Shown one piece after another: positions 22,850-35,001 of a DNA stretch of 64,000 nt (position 1 is the first letter of the stretch; every line of letters begins with the position of its first letter). A model generated the notes under the pieces. The model saw nothing but the letters and a program-made list of their open reading frames with translations. It had not been told where the DNA came from and did not search any database. Origin of the DNA: Aedes albopictus (lineage: Eukaryota; Arthropoda; Insecta; Diptera; Culicidae); assembly GCF_035046485.1 (NCBI RefSeq), contig NC_085137.1, positions 8,595,977 to 8,659,976 on the forward strand. Direction: 5' to 3'. Made by a program: the position numbers and the translations under genes.

Positions 22850-24380
22850 TTACATATTAATAATTACACTAGTTTACAGCATTCTTGAACATGGTAAGCT
22901 GATGATCATTTTGGTGTTGTAGATTCATGCCCTGAGTTAAAAAACGCGAAGGAAAAAAAATACAGTAGATAGGAAATCTTTTCCATTTTCCATGCAAAGT
23001 TTTTTTTTTTTTAATAAATGACACTTTACACTAAAAAGTGCATTCGTGTCAATACAAGGTTGATGATTTGACATCGATTTTTGTTCTTTTTTTAAGTCAC
23101 TCAGTTCACTTCACACATCTCATTCTTCGTAATCATCGCTCTGATTGAACTGATTTTTTTTACTGTAACTCGCCTACATATGATATGTCGAATAAACGTT
23201 GAGCAGGAATTTTTAAATTGTTTATTTTTTCTTATTGAAAAAAAAAAATACATTTCTTCACAAGTTTTTGGAAGTTTTGCTAAAATTTAAGGAGATCGTC
23301 CTTCAAACATGCCAGCATCTGGAATTTCATCAATCTGACACAAAACCTGCATTGAGATAATCAAATGCTCTTATGTTTAGCTTTCAATTTATAGAAAAAG
23401 ATTCAAAATTGGTTCAACAAAACGAAAGATATTTGAATTTTAGTAAATTCCATATTTTAAAAAGTTGTAAAATTCGATATTGAGCTGAAACTCAAAAACT
23501 GTTTTACTTAAAAAAAATAAAGCACGGTCTCGAAATCAGCTCAAAATTGTGCATCACGACTTTCGTTTTATTTTGTAAACTAGTGTTACTGATAGAAACC
23601 CCCCCTCTCCCCTCCCCCAGATGAATTACTGGCAGAATGTTTTGAATTTCCCTTGAAGCTTTTCTGAAGAAATACTTGGAGGATGTTTTAGGATCGTTTT
23701 CTAAATGTACCCTTCGATGAGTTTCGGAATGAGTTTAGGTCTCTTAAATAATTTTCGAACGAATTACTGAAGGATTCCTGAGGAACTTCAAGGAGGAATT
23801 TCTGAAGCAACCCATGAGAGATTTTATAAAATAACATTTTGAGAAATTTCGCAGGAATAGGTAGTGATTAAGTTTCTTACAACTGAAGAAATCTCGGGAG
23901 AATTTTTTTATGAATTTGATAAAATCACTAAGCTGTTTTTTTGTGTGGGCTCAAGTCAAGACCTTCCTTTTGCATCACGTTGGCAGCAGCACGCTGACCA
24001 GCAAAATGACCCTAACGCCAAAGGAGGGCTAAAAAGATGACCTCAGAAAGTTGAAGAAAATTTGTATTCTATGAAAGAGCTTGGGGCGCAATAGCTTGGA
24101 AGCATGTGCGATGATCGTAAAGTAGCTGAAGTAGTATGACAATCATCTCAATTAGGAGGATAGCATGGACAATAGACATAGAGGGACAAGTAACACGTCA
24201 GATGATGGAAACCAGGAAGGGATGCAAACGATATCATTTCAAAGCTTTAGATCAGCAAAACCGTCAGCATTGATAATAATCTTAATAGGATTAAACAAAC
24301 TTGCAAATAGCCATCAAACTATTACTTAACGAAATTTCGTAACGTTTTTCAAAATCTAAATAAACCATTGCTTCACTTAC
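22850..24380. other. AT-rich intron sequence beside dac exon h
   Basis: A 12-bp-repeat block lies at about 23630-23900. The part at 24000-24260 is non-repetitive with mixed composition. No gene seen. Confidence 0.4.
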
Positions 24381-24761
24381 CGGAATAGTTCTGCCAGAAC
24401 GCCCCGGTCGCCATGATGTCCAGCCCCGGGTAGTTCCACGGTTTACCCTCCGGGACCTGTGGCTGCGGTGGCGACACCTCCTGACTAGCCCCTCGCGAAG
24501 CCACCGGACTGCCCTCCTTGGAAAACCGCTCCACCGAGGAACCCCGCTCGCGGTCCCGTTCCCGTTCGTGCCGCTCTCGACTCCGCTCCTCCCTATCGGA
24601 GTCTCGATCTCGCATTCGGTCCGAATCGTTCCGTTCCCGATCTTCACGGCCCTTGTCGCGGTGCTTGTCCCGTTCGCGTTCCTTTTCGCGCTCCTTCTCC
24701 CGCTCCCGCTCCGCTTCCCGTTCCCGTTCTTTCTCGCGCTGCTGGTCGTTGTTGATATTTT
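24381..24761 (-). CDS. dac: dachshund coding exon h (charged RE/RD segment)
   Basis: Acceptor atcacgcag, donor gtaagtg; 381 bases (127 codons), phase 1 at both ends. Completes Glu391 and encodes 392-517. Residues about 399-460 are almost only Arg, Glu, Lys and Asp in alternating patterns (EREREKEREKERERDKHRD and similar), like the charged dipeptide repeats of nuclear RNA-processing proteins. Then come a Ser/Pro-rich part (SKEGSPVASRGASQEVSPPQ) and the conserved-looking WNYPGLDIMATGAFWQNYS. The plus strand of this exon is also open and reads Ser/Arg-rich; that is a shadow. The charged block lies between DACHbox-C and the final conserved tail; the GC-rich DNA may be prone to length change. Confidence 0.92.
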
Positions 24762-24847
24762 CTGCGTGATAAGCGAATAGGGTGGGGGGAAGGAAGTCAA
24801 TCATAAAATCACGTTCCGCGGATTTCGGTCGTCTCTCGTCGTCTTAC

Positions 24848-24994
24848 CTGCGATAATCCGCAACGCTTCGGCTGGTGCTCCGGAGGCTTTGATAATCTCT
24901 TCTAGCTGGGTTCGACGCTTCCGCTCGGCATCTAATCGCTCTTTCAGCTGAACTCGCAATCGACGCTCCTTCTTGAATCGTTTCTGATAAAGCC
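24848..24994 (-). CDS. dac: dachshund coding exon g (DACHbox-C end)
   Basis: Acceptor tatcctgcag, donor gtaaga; 147 bases, phase 1 at both ends. Completes Gly342 and encodes 343-390: LYQKRFKKERRLRVQLKERL, then DAERKRRTQLEEIIKASG and APAEALRIIA. The heptad-like Arg/Lys/Leu/Glu pattern fits the C-terminal half of the DACHbox-C helix. It is 502 bp after exon f and 86 bp before exon h. Confidence 0.94.
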
Positions 24995-25496
24995 CTGCAG
25001 GATAACGGAACAGACAGAAAACACATAAAACCATTTTTGTCGGGTCTTTTCCGGGGATTTTGGTGGCCAAATTCACAATTTAATCAAGTTGGTAGAAAAT
25101 GAAGCTGCTCATTTCGCCTGGTTCCTTCGAAATCGAAATTTATTGTGATTTATGACGCTAAATCGTTGACGAATTTCATCAATCATTTATAAATTATTCC
25201 TCTACCTACGGGCTTCACAATAAAGAAGCGGAAAAGTAAATCCAGGCTATCTTCGTCTCCGCGGTGCGCTTTCTTCAAGGTATAATTTGCTAATCCAATT
25301 TAAAATATATATAAATACGAGAACGCATTCGTCCGGGCAGCAGCGCAGCGCAAGCAGTCGCAAGTAGGTATGAGCTGCAGCTTCAGATGAGTCTCTCAAG
25401 GGGAAGAAGGGTGGTGGTAACACAGTTGATGATTTCGTCGAGCGAGCAGATTGAAAAGAGATATATAATAATAATAAAGAATAAAGCCCTTCTTAC

Positions 25497-25580
25497 CTCG
25501 GAGTCGCTTTTCGTCGGCCAACTGGCGTTCCAGGGAATCTTTGACTTCGCGCTCTCGAATTACGTCCATCTTCAGTTCGG
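25497..25580 (-). CDS. dac: dachshund coding exon f (DACHbox-C continuation)
   Basis: Small exon of 84 bases (acceptor caaatgcag, donor gtaaga), phase 1 at both ends. Completes Ala314 and encodes 315-341, ELKMDVIREREVKDSLERQ then LADEKRLR, which continues the DACHbox-C coiled-coil-like helix. It is isolated between a 17.5-kb and a 502-bp intron. The joined text EKAELKM across exons e-f matches the conserved Dac wording at this place, confirming the splice choice. Confidence 0.94.
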
Positions 25581-25950
25581 CTGCATTTGTGGAGGGATGG
25601 AAGAAAAAAAGGTGGAATTGCAACGATTAGTCCGTGGTGGTGGGGAAGAGCAGAATAATGGCACAAAAGTGGTCAAGTTTGATTAATATTAATTATGACT
25701 GAGTACGTTGGAGAAAGGGAAGAAAATAATCAACCTGGTACACAAACGAATCAATGAAGTGTTGAATGATGAATGCAGTTTGCTTAGTAAAAAAGTTTAC
25801 CACTAGTCCGCACTAGTTTTCCGCACTAGTTTTTATTATTTCCTTGTCGAATGTGACATCATAAAAATGTCTAGATGTCTTATCTGCATACAAATATTCA
25901 TAATTTTCTATTATTTCCTATGAAAATTTTCCTTCGTTTATTTACCCGAG
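25581..25950. other. start of the 17.5-kb dac intron
   Basis: Unique AT-rich sequence; nothing recognised. Confidence 0.35.
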
Positions 25951-25954
25951 TTTT

Positions 25955-28260
25955 TTTTTTTTTTGAGAATTCCTCCAAATTCGCCATGAAATGTATTCAG
26001 AGGTTCTGTCGGAATTTTCTTCAGATGTATGGTAGAAATTTCTCCAGTAATTCAGGAATGTATTCAGATAGTTCTATAGGAGTCCCTCAAGCGATTTTTT
26101 TTTCGAAAATGCCTTACAGAATGCTACGGCAATTACTCCAAAAGTTAATTTGAGAACAGATTGTTTTTTGAGAATTCCTGATTTTTTTTCTGGATATTTT
26201 TTTTTTAAATTCGATCTTAAAATCCATCTGGAATTTCCCTACAAATTCCTTCTTTCTTTCCTTCTAAAATAATTATTCCTTTAAACATTCCCTTGCAATT
26301 TTATTTAGAGGTTCTTTTTCTCACTGAGTAACATGCTCTTGAGATAAAGAAAAACAAAAACATTTTTTTTTCTTACCAGTATTAGTGGCCATGCATAACT
26401 GCACAAAATTGCCCGGAAATAACTCTACGAAATTTAAAAAAAAAATCTATTAAAGATTGAAACCCAAAGTTTCTCTAGGGATTTCTAGAGTTTCTTATAG
26501 GGATTAATTTAGATATTTCATAAGCTATTTCTCAAAACGTTATTTTAAAAAATCTAACAAGGATTGGTTCAGAAATTCATTTTGTACAAAATCCTTTGGT
26601 GATAACTTCAGAAGATCTTTGAGGGATTCCTGCAGCAGTTTACAAAAGAATGGTTTGAAGAACAATTCATAGATATCTTCAGATATAACTCCATTAATTC
26701 CTGTAAAAATCCATCCCAAAATTCGCAAAGCGATTCCTTCAGACAATGTTCTAGAGAATTTATTCAAAATTCTGCACTAGATGCCCTTTCTGGGAATTCC
26801 TCTTTGGATTCCTTCCGGAATTGCTCCATGGATTCCATTTTTTGAAAAATGTCTGTCAAAAAGCCTTTCGAAGTACTTTCGATTTTTTTAATACATATCT
26901 ATCATGACCTTCTTCAGAATTGTTCTAGAATTAAATATAAAATAACCACTAGAAGATCCTTTCAAAAAATTCTCCAAGTATTCCATCCTTTCATAGGTTT
27001 CTCCAGAAATTCTGTCATCAGTTCTTTCAAAATTCCGTACCAGAAAATTTTCAGGAAAACATCTTCGGATGTCTTTAGAAATGCTTTCAGCGATTCCTTT
27101 AGAAAATCAAAAGTTCAGAATTCCTCCAGAAATTTCTCCAAGGATTTCTCTAGAAAATCTTCTTCAGACTCCTTTAGGAATTCTTCTAAAGTTTTCTTCA
27201 GTAATGCTTGCAGGGATTCCTTAAGAATTTTACCTTGAGATTTCTCCAGAAAATCTTTATGAAATACATTCTTTATTTTGTTCAAGCATTCCATTAAGAC
27301 ATCTTTTAAGAATTGCTTTCAAAATTGCTGCATGATATTTTTCAGAAGGTTTCCTCCAGAAATTCCCTTGAGAATTTCTCCAGAAGTTTATCCAGGTATT
27401 CTTTAGATTCTTAGATTCCAGTAAGCTCGTCCTGAAACTCCGCCAGGGATAACTTCAGAAATTCTTCTAGGGATTCGTTAAGGAAACCCTTCCAGGGATT
27501 CCTTCACAATTTTCTACTGGGATTACTTCAAAAATTCTTTCAAAAATTCTTCGCCAATTGTTCCAGGGGATTGCTCGAAAGTTTTTCCAGAGATACGTTC
27601 AGAAACTCGTTCGGGTATTTCATCAGGAAGCCCACCAGAGATTTTTTCAGGGATTGCTTTAAAAATTCCATTGAAAATTTTTGCCAGAATGTACTCTATG
27701 CCTTGGGCATAGAGTATCTTCGTGCCTGCCACACGATATACACATGCAAAATGGTCATTGGCAGAGGAAGCTCTCAGTTAATAACTGTGGAAGTGCTCAT
27801 AGAACAGCTGAGAAGCAGGCTTTGTCCCAGTAAGGACGTTACGCCAAGAAGAGGAGAGAAGAACTCCGGCATTTCCTTAAAGGATAGCTTTGATCATTGC
27901 TCCGCAGATTATTTTGAAATGATTTCTAAGAATTTGTACAAGAATTCACTTAGACGTATCTGGAGTTTTTCCAAAGTTTATTTACAGAAGCTTATCGAGA
28001 CATTTTTTCTAGTATTTCTACAGGAGTTTCTTCACGAATATGTCCACAAATTGCTCCAGGGATATTTTTAGAAGTTATTTCAGCGATTGCTCCATAAATT
28101 TAATTATAAGATTTTTTCTGAAAATTTGTCAAAGATTACTTAATAAACTTTTCTAGGAATTTCGTCCAAGGCTTTTCCGGTGTATTTCTTAAGGAAGTCT
28201 TTCAACTTCTCAGGGATTCTTTCAAAAGGTCTTCAGAGACTTATTTAGAGCTAAAGGGGT
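25955..28260. repeat. 12-bp-period repeat block (CC/TC-spacer orientation)
   Basis: One of the two longest blocks of this orientation, interrupted by a SINE at about 27705. Units such as TTCCTCCAGAAATTTCTCCA keep a 12-bp register over short stretches. The open frames in it (26849-27238, 27571-28071) show the resulting four-residue period of F/S/R/N-rich residues. Confidence 0.65.
27705..27867 (+). mobile_element. Feilai-like SINE, 5'-truncated
   Basis: Begins in the body at GGGCATAGAGTATCTTCGTG; lacks the tRNA-like head; ends CGTTACGCCAAGAAGAGGAG. Very similar to the body of 18843-19115. Confidence 0.75.
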
Positions 28261-28299
28261 TTCTTCAGCGCAGAGATCCCTGTAGCAATCCATAGCAGA

Positions 28300-29225
28300 A
28301 TTTCTCTTACAATTACTTAAAGAGTAATTACGTAAAAATCCCTGAAGGAGAAATTTCTGGAGAAAATCCAACAGAAACAATAAACAACCTGGAAAAAATA
28401 GAGAACTTCCGAATAAATCTGTGAAAATTGATTTTTTTCTAAAAAAAAAATGCTTGGAAGGACAGGAGAGATTATTTGAACGAAAAATCCAAAAAGAATA
28501 GATTCTGAAGTAATTTCTAAGGGAATTGCTGAGAACACCTTTGGATGAAACCTCTAGAGCATCGCTGGAAAAATAATAAAACAATACCTTAAGAAATGTC
28601 TATATAAACCCTAAGCAATCCCTGGAGAAATACTTGAAGGAATTTTTGAAAAAAAAACCTCTGGAGAAACTTATAGAATTTCTTGAGAATTTTCTAGAGA
28701 AAATTTCAAATAAACGCTTAAGGGAATCTCTGAATATATGAAATAAGACCTAAGGAAACTCTGGAAAAATTTCAACAATAACTCTTGAAAGAATTCCAGA
28801 AATCTTTGGGGAACTTCATGAAAAATTTCCAGATTCTGATGGAAAAGTCTTACACAAATGTTTGAAGAATCACATGAAAAAATGCATGCACGAACTTTCG
28901 TAGCAATCCTTAAAGGAATTTCCGAAAAAATCACTTAAGTTATCCCAGGAATAAATTATGAACGAACCTTGCTTGAATCATTCTAGGAAATTCTGCAAGA
29001 ATCTACTTTCTGTAAAAAATTCGGAATTTTTAATTATAAATCTTGAATGTGTCCCTAAAGAAATTTCTGGCGGTATCCATGGAGGTAATCATGGAAAAAA
29101 ATCTTGAGCATTAGAAGGAAAGGAATAAATTCTTAAATTATTTCTGGAGGAATCTTTAGAAGAATTATTGTTGAACTCATAGAGGCAATACCTGCAATAA
29201 TTACTCAAAAAAATCGTGGAAACTT
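28300..29225. repeat. 12-bp-period repeat block (GG/GA-spacer orientation)
   Basis: Orientation switches near 28270-28310 relative to the preceding block. Confidence 0.55.
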
Positions 29226-29257
29226 CTGTCATGTGAAGTCATTTCAGTGGGACCTTA

Positions 29258-29436
29258 GGCGCTGTTCATAAACTACGTAGACTCATTTTGGAACATCTCA
29301 GACCCTCACCATCTCGGGGGGGCCTCACCCTCCGTAGACTTTTGTTCATACAAAATTTTCAGAAATTTGTATGGTGCGTAGACTTTGGCCAGACCCCCCG
29401 CCCCCTCTAAGAGTCTACGTAGTTTATAGACAAGCC
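29258..29436. mobile_element. MITE with GGCGCTGTTCATAAACTACG ends
   Basis: CTTA at 29254-29257 and 29437-29440. Inverted ends GTTCATAAACTACGTAGACT and AGTCTACGTAGTTTATAGAC, with G-rich and C-rich interiors also complementary. Relatives at 33598-33722 and 39397-39560. Confidence 0.75.
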
Positions 29437-29639
29437 CTTACCAGTATAGGGGGCGTTGAGATTTAGAAATCTTGAGTAAACAGCTCTGATTTTACCATGA
29501 CATTACTGGTCTTAATCTAGTAATTATTTCAAAAAATTGTACAAAGCTTCATTAATGGATTTTAACACAAAATTCCACGCTCTTTTCTTCATAACATTGT
29601 TTTTGGAAAATATTTTAATAATTCTGTCACATATTTTTT

Positions 29640-30475
29640 TGAAATTCAATTGAGATTCCCTCCAGAGACTGCTATGGGAATTTCTCGCAAGATTCTGAAA
29701 TTCCTCCAAATTTTCTTTAGAAAATTACTCCACAGAATCCTACGGGACTGTATCCAGAAATTATTCTTAAAGCTCGATCACAGATTTATTGAAGAGTTTT
29801 GAATGAATAATCTCGTTCTGTTATCCAGAGCTTGTTCTGGGATTGCTTCAAATATTTTATGACAAATTATTCAAAAAAATTTTTAGCATTCTTCTATAGC
29901 TTCATTTGAGAATTGCTCCACCGATTCCTTCAAGAATTTCCCGAACAATTTCGAGAGATTCAAATCAAAAATTGCTTCAATAATTCTTCAGGAAATTACT
30001 CCAGAGAATCCTAAGGGAGTTTCTCTTTTGATACATATAGGAAAATTTGTTCTTCAAGAATATTTCGATATTTTATTTTTTCCCGAAACAGTTGTTGGAA
30101 AAAAATCCAAAGAAATTATTGGAGGAATGGTCAAAAGCAATTACAGAGCAAGCAACCCAATTGCCGAACGTTGCTTGAATCATTCTGGGAAATCCTGCAA
30201 GAACCTCTGAAATTACCGAACACGAAGAAACTCAAATTGTGAACAATTCCCATAAAAATTACAAAGAGAATTTACAAAAGCATTTATGACGAACTTTCCA
30301 AAGGAATTGCCGGAAGATTCCCCATTTCCAAAGGAATTACAAAAAAATTCCAGAAAAAGCTGCTGATGGAATTCCAAAGAAAATCTCTAAGGGATGGATT
30401 TCCTAAAGAAATTACCTGAGAAGTTTCCAAATAAATGGCGTGACAACATGCAAAGAATCACAAAAAAAGCTGCAG
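29640..30475. repeat. 12-bp-period repeat blocks, orientation switch near 30015
   Basis: CC/TC-spacer orientation to about 30010, then GG/GA-spacer. Confidence 0.5.
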
Positions 30476-30479
30476 GACC

Positions 30480-31445
30480 TGCCCTAGTGGTTTTAAAATT
30501 CATTGCTGAGAAAAGTCTCTAGGTTTCTTAAATTTTTACGAAATCAGTTATATTTCTATTATTTGGTTGTATTTTATTGTTACATACATCATTTCCAACT
30601 GCATACCTTCGAGGAATTTGAGGGGTTCAGATTTAAAGGGGTGTATGTGATCATTTTATCGATTTTGAGCTGATAACATCGAAAGCTTCTTCAGATTTCA
30701 AGTTTTTAGTAATTTTTTTTTAGATTATTTTAAGATAATTAAGATAATTGTGGATCGAATATATTGAAAATACTTCTGATTTTTTTTGTTCTAAGGCATT
30801 AACATTTAGCTTAATGATGGATGGTAGGTGAGTACTGATATGATTTCACTAAAATTGTGATGTTTCATAAGTCATTTCAATTTAAAAGTATTTTTTTTAC
30901 AAAATTGGCCATAACTCAGGAATCGAAACAAAAGTGCATTTCGATAATTTTAGAAATCAAAGCTTATGAAAATTTTCCACGAGTTCGGGCATATTTTTTC
31001 TGGCTTTTCTTTAAGAATTTTCACTACTGTGGAAAATTTTGTGGAAAACTTCATTTTTTTATCTCTGAGAAAATTTGCTTTCATTTTCTAAAAAAAAACT
31101 TTGTTTCTACTATGCTTCGTTCTTGAGTTATGATTGTTCAAAGTAAGTAAAAACAAAAAATTTCCACCTGAGTTTTCCGGGAAAATAGGCGACCCTGATT
31201 TTTCTCATTTTTTGTAATAAAAAAAACCCTAGTACTAGCACATTGAAATTGTATTTGAAATCATCGACCAACTATCAACTCTACCCGAAACATGCTTTGC
31301 AACATTGTAAATAATTGCGCCTAATGAATGCCGATCTGTTTTTCAGAATAGTTTCAAAAGTACGGCGTACCAAGCAAAGCCTTCATTCTTTATTCCAATC
31401 AAAAGCATCCATAATTTCTATTCTTCGGAATAATTTAATGCCCAT
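30480..31445. other. AT-rich intron sequence
   Basis: No gene or certain element. The open frame at 30857-31126 is A/T-driven and unlikely to be real. Confidence 0.35.
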
Positions 31446-32900
31446 TTAGAAGCATATATTCATTTATGGAAGTCTTATCTCCCCTCTCGCAACGCGAGAT
31501 CGTTTCTCCATTTTACCAATCAAATTCCACCGCCTTCAAAAATGGAAATCATTGGCTCCCCTTCTCCTCCATAGCAATGGCTGTTTTTTTTCTGTATCTA
31601 ATCAACCCGAGGCGAATTGACGAAAAACTCCATCACATATGATTCGTATCCAGACAGACATCGCCGCCGCAGCACACCAAAAGCGTCTAATATCGTTAAT
31701 CGTAATTCCAAGCTCTACATTTTCCTGCAGCTATTATTCGTCGCACACAGAACAAAAAAAAACAAGCGAACAGCACTCCCAAATCAGCACCAAATCCAGA
31801 CGGTTGACTGCTCAACGGTGATCTATAGTTTTATTTTCCATCAAGAGTTCGTCGTTTTTTTTTCCTCTCGCTCGATCGAAATTGTTCATTTTCCTCCAGT
31901 CTGCGCACAGAAAATTTGTTCAATATTGCTTCGAGCGTGTTAAATTGAGTGGCTATATTTTTATTTTGATTTTTTTTCCTCTTATCTGTTTCACTCATTC
32001 TCGGCTCGACTGCCAAATGGGTTTCGATCTCTGACATTATTTAATAAAAACTAAGCAGAAAAATTGAGTGAGTCGTGCTGCAATCCATCCATCTGCGTCC
32101 GAACGGTCGTCGTCGCATCACCCCACGGAAGACGACGGAACGATCGTTGACGAGACGAGGAAATGTTTCTGCGAGTGAACTTCGCTATCTAACCACAGGA
32201 TCTCGCAACTCGTCAGGAACAAGATCCAAACACAACACACACAGCCCAGCGAAAGAGACAGCAAAAAATGAATTAATATAAACGTAGATAAACGTTTTCA
32301 CTTTATGGGTCCATAATTAAAGATAATTTTTATCGATTTTTGTGCAGTTTTTCTTGTTGCTTTTCGATCGGAGAGACTTTTTCACTCTCGCCCGTCGAGT
32401 TTGTGCCGCGCGAGCACACATTCGATTCCGTAGTCCGGGGTCCGGGGTGAGTGAGTGACTTGCCTTGACTGACTGACTGATCGGGTTCGTCGCTTGCACT
32501 TTTTGGCCTATCATTTCTCGATTTCAATTCGCGCGCACACCGGCTCCGGAATGCGCCTCTCTGTGGCGATCGGTAACAGACAATCGTCCAAGGAAACTGC
32601 AACATTGCAGTTGTTCGGTGGATCGAGCCAGACGTCGTCGCGCCTTTTTGGGGGAGAGACAGAGAGAGACCCCCGAATACGAGGAAGGAATGCCGCCTAA
32701 TGACCATGCTTAGGAGGGGTTCCTACTATTCAGTAAAAGCAATGTTTAGTTCGATTAACCTATCATTTCGCATTTTTCGATTATGCCTGGTTGTGATTTC
32801 GGCATGTGGTGATTCTAGGCTGAAGCAGCCAATGATGGGCAACAACGCGATTGATCGATTTAGGAAATCAATAAAATTAAGCTAGTTCTTTGCTTCGATG
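31446..32900. other. non-repetitive GC-richer island in a dac intron
   Basis: The 32060-32710 part stands out by higher GC, CGA/CGTCGT-rich wording (GGTCGTCGTCGCATC, GAGCCAGACGTCGTCGCGC) and no repeats. Several overlapping open frames exist on both strands (longest on minus 32330-32707, 125 codons), none with a family I recognise. It resembles a 5' UTR/promoter or regulatory block rather than coding DNA. It could be an internal dac promoter or a non-coding RNA start, but nothing proves it. Confidence 0.3.
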
Positions 32901-33597
32901 ATTCCAGCTCATAAATGCAGTGGTTTTGATTGGGGATGATCGATTCCTGTTAAGATCAGGTATTTCCAGGGATAAGATTATGGTTGGAAATTGGATCGTT
33001 TATCACCTTTGTGACACCTTTTCCCAGCAGATCTGAGTGAAGTCGGGTAGTTTGTTCCCATAACCTTGATTTGGTTCACCGATGTAAACTGTTGTAAACC
33101 TTGTTTAATAACCCTAAGGATTTACCATTAGTGTAATTATCTTATGGCATTTAGTAATTCATATTAATCAAAAAATCACTATTTTTAACGATTTTTTTTC
33201 ATTTTTTCGTACTGATAACAAAAACAGTACCAATTTGCTATCACTGATAGCAGGAATTGTTTTCAGCTTGCTGTTGCGGGAACATTTTTCTGCTCTCATT
33301 TTTGATGTTTTAACCGTTAAAACGACCAAAACGAAAACAACCTGAGTTATCATAATTTGCAATATCACAACATCAAAATTTGTTTTCAATTTGCTGTCAG
33401 ACTTTGCTCGGGTTTGGTGTCAGCATTCAATTGGTTTAGAATTCCCTCCAAACCATATCGAATGTTCACTCGTTTATACCACTCGCTGAGTTTCCGGTCG
33501 TCCAACGAAGCATAAACCAGAAAATCGAAAGAGTTGAAAAGCTCCTTTCAAGCAAACTTCCGAATCTTCCGCGCAAACAAAGTCTTTTAATTAATAA
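32901..33597. other. intron DNA with a decayed CTGATAACAAAA-type element
   Basis: 33200-33412 has CTGATAACAAAAACAG, CAGCTTGCTGTTGC and ends CTTTGCTCGGG, resembling the right end of the 5561-6318 element. Left end not found. Confidence 0.35.
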
Positions 33598-33722
33598 GGC
33601 GCTGTCCATAAACTTCGTAGACTCATTTATGGACATCTCAGACCCCCACCTCTTCCCCCGTTGTAGACTTTCGTCCATACATTTTTTTTAATTTGTATGG
33701 ACCGTAGACTTTGGCCAGATCC
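33598..33722. mobile_element. truncated MITE, GGCGCTGTCCATAAACTTCG family
   Basis: Left end and middle as in 29258-29436; breaks off at GGCCAGATCC without its right end. Confidence 0.65.
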
Positions 33723-33826
33723 TGTAGTTATGGTTTTAGCCGGTGAAAGTGCTACAGACAATTGCTGAAAAAATTAAAGAGTAGCAGGTTAAGTTTCAAA
33801 GCGAACGTAAAGCAAGGGTACAATTA

Positions 33827-34317
33827 CACATATTGCCCATTTAACTGGCACTTTTACCAGATTTGCTGGTATGTCTGAAACATACTGGAAAAACTTGTAA
33901 TTATAAGGCACGAAATATTTCTAATTGACAAATTGAGAGATGAAAATTGAGAAAAAAAATGCGTTCTGGTGGGATTTGAACCCAGGACTCCGTATTCGCT
34001 AGACCGGCGCTTTAACCAACTAAGCCACAGAACAGGTAATGGTTCTGCGGAATAGAAAGCCAAACTGATTCCGAAGCCGCATGGCTTTCTATTCCGCAGA
34101 ACCATTACCTGTTCTGTGGTTTAGTTGGTTGAAGCGCTGGTCAAGCGAATACGGAGTCGTGGGTTCGAATCCCACCATAACGCGATTTTTTTTTCACAAA
34201 TTTCATCTCTCAATTTGTCAATTAGCAACATTTCGTGCCTTCTAATTACAAGTTTTTCCAGTATGTTTCAGACATGCCAGCATCTGGTAGAAGTGCCGGT
34301 AAAATGGGCACTATGTG
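33827..34317. repeat. 491-bp inverted pair of tRNA-like elements
   Basis: Two arms of about 236 bp (33827-34062 and 34082-34317) are close inverted copies with a 19-bp loop. Each arm contains a tRNA-like stretch: TTAGTTGGTTGAAGCGCTGG and GGGTTCGAATCCCACC on the right arm (34120-34180, plus strand) and its counterpart on the minus strand (33975-34030). The arms have small differences, including GGTTCGAATCC versus GGTTCAAATCC in the B box. Confidence 0.8.
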
Positions 34318-34735
34318 TCATCGAAAGTAAAACCTTAAAGAAGAAGTTTTGAAAATTGGATTTGGTTACATAATCCTCTAAGCAAGAATATGTACAGTGT
34401 TTTTTTGTTGTTGCAGGACAGAAGATCTAACTAGAAGAAACTTTAAAAATTTGACCTTACACATTAAATAGTACGATATGGAAAAATGATTTGTTCAAAT
34501 CTTCGCCATTTCTAGTTCATTTGAAGTTTGTTATGGTTCATTATAGATTTTCTTTTTTTATGTTAAACTATTACGTAAGCAGCCTGCAGTTTAGTGTATT
34601 CAATGATTTTTGACAATTTCTTAATAGTTTCTGCGAGAAGTGGTTCTCTAAAAATCATGTAGGGCTTGAAGTTGCATCAAGGAACACTCTGAATGATCTT
34701 GTACCGACTTTTCGAACCCTCTAAGCAGAATACCC
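34318..34735. other. unassigned AT-rich intron DNA
   Basis: No gene or repeat recognised. Confidence 0.3.
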
Positions 34736-34737
34736 TC

Positions 34738-34900
34738 TTCGAATGAGTGTAATCGGTTTCGTAATTATTAATTCCGCCCTATTGTGGATAACTGACACTG
34801 AGGAAGATTACAAGTGGTTGTCGAAATACGCGTATCTGTCAAAGGATAAGCAAAATATGGCGGAATTGAAAGGCATGAAATTGATTACACTCATTCAAAT
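34738..34900. mobile_element. MITE with TCGAATGAGTGTAATC ends
   Basis: Inverted ends GAATGAGTGTAATCGGTTTC and AAATTGATTACACTCATTC; interior TTGTCGAAATACGCGTATCT is a diverged version of the 1833-2147 foldback sequence. Confidence 0.6.
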
Positions 34901-35001
34901 ACTCTGAATGAATTGTTGGACACCGGTGATAACCAAAACTATATTATATCTAGTGGAAACTTAGAATTATCTGAATAATTTTTAAATTATTTTTTTTTAC
35001 C

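Noticed and set aside
24518..24780. Plus-strand Ser/Arg-rich open frames over dac exon h
   Set aside because: They are the reverse shadow of the charged dac segment; splice phase and conserved flanks support only the minus strand.
27571..28071. 166-codon open frame
   Set aside because: Mostly the 12-bp repeat plus a SINE fragment; the periodic residues are a by-product.
32330..32707. 125-codon minus-strand open frame
   Set aside because: No family resemblance, no splice signals consistent with dac, and competing open frames on the other strand; composition alone explains it.
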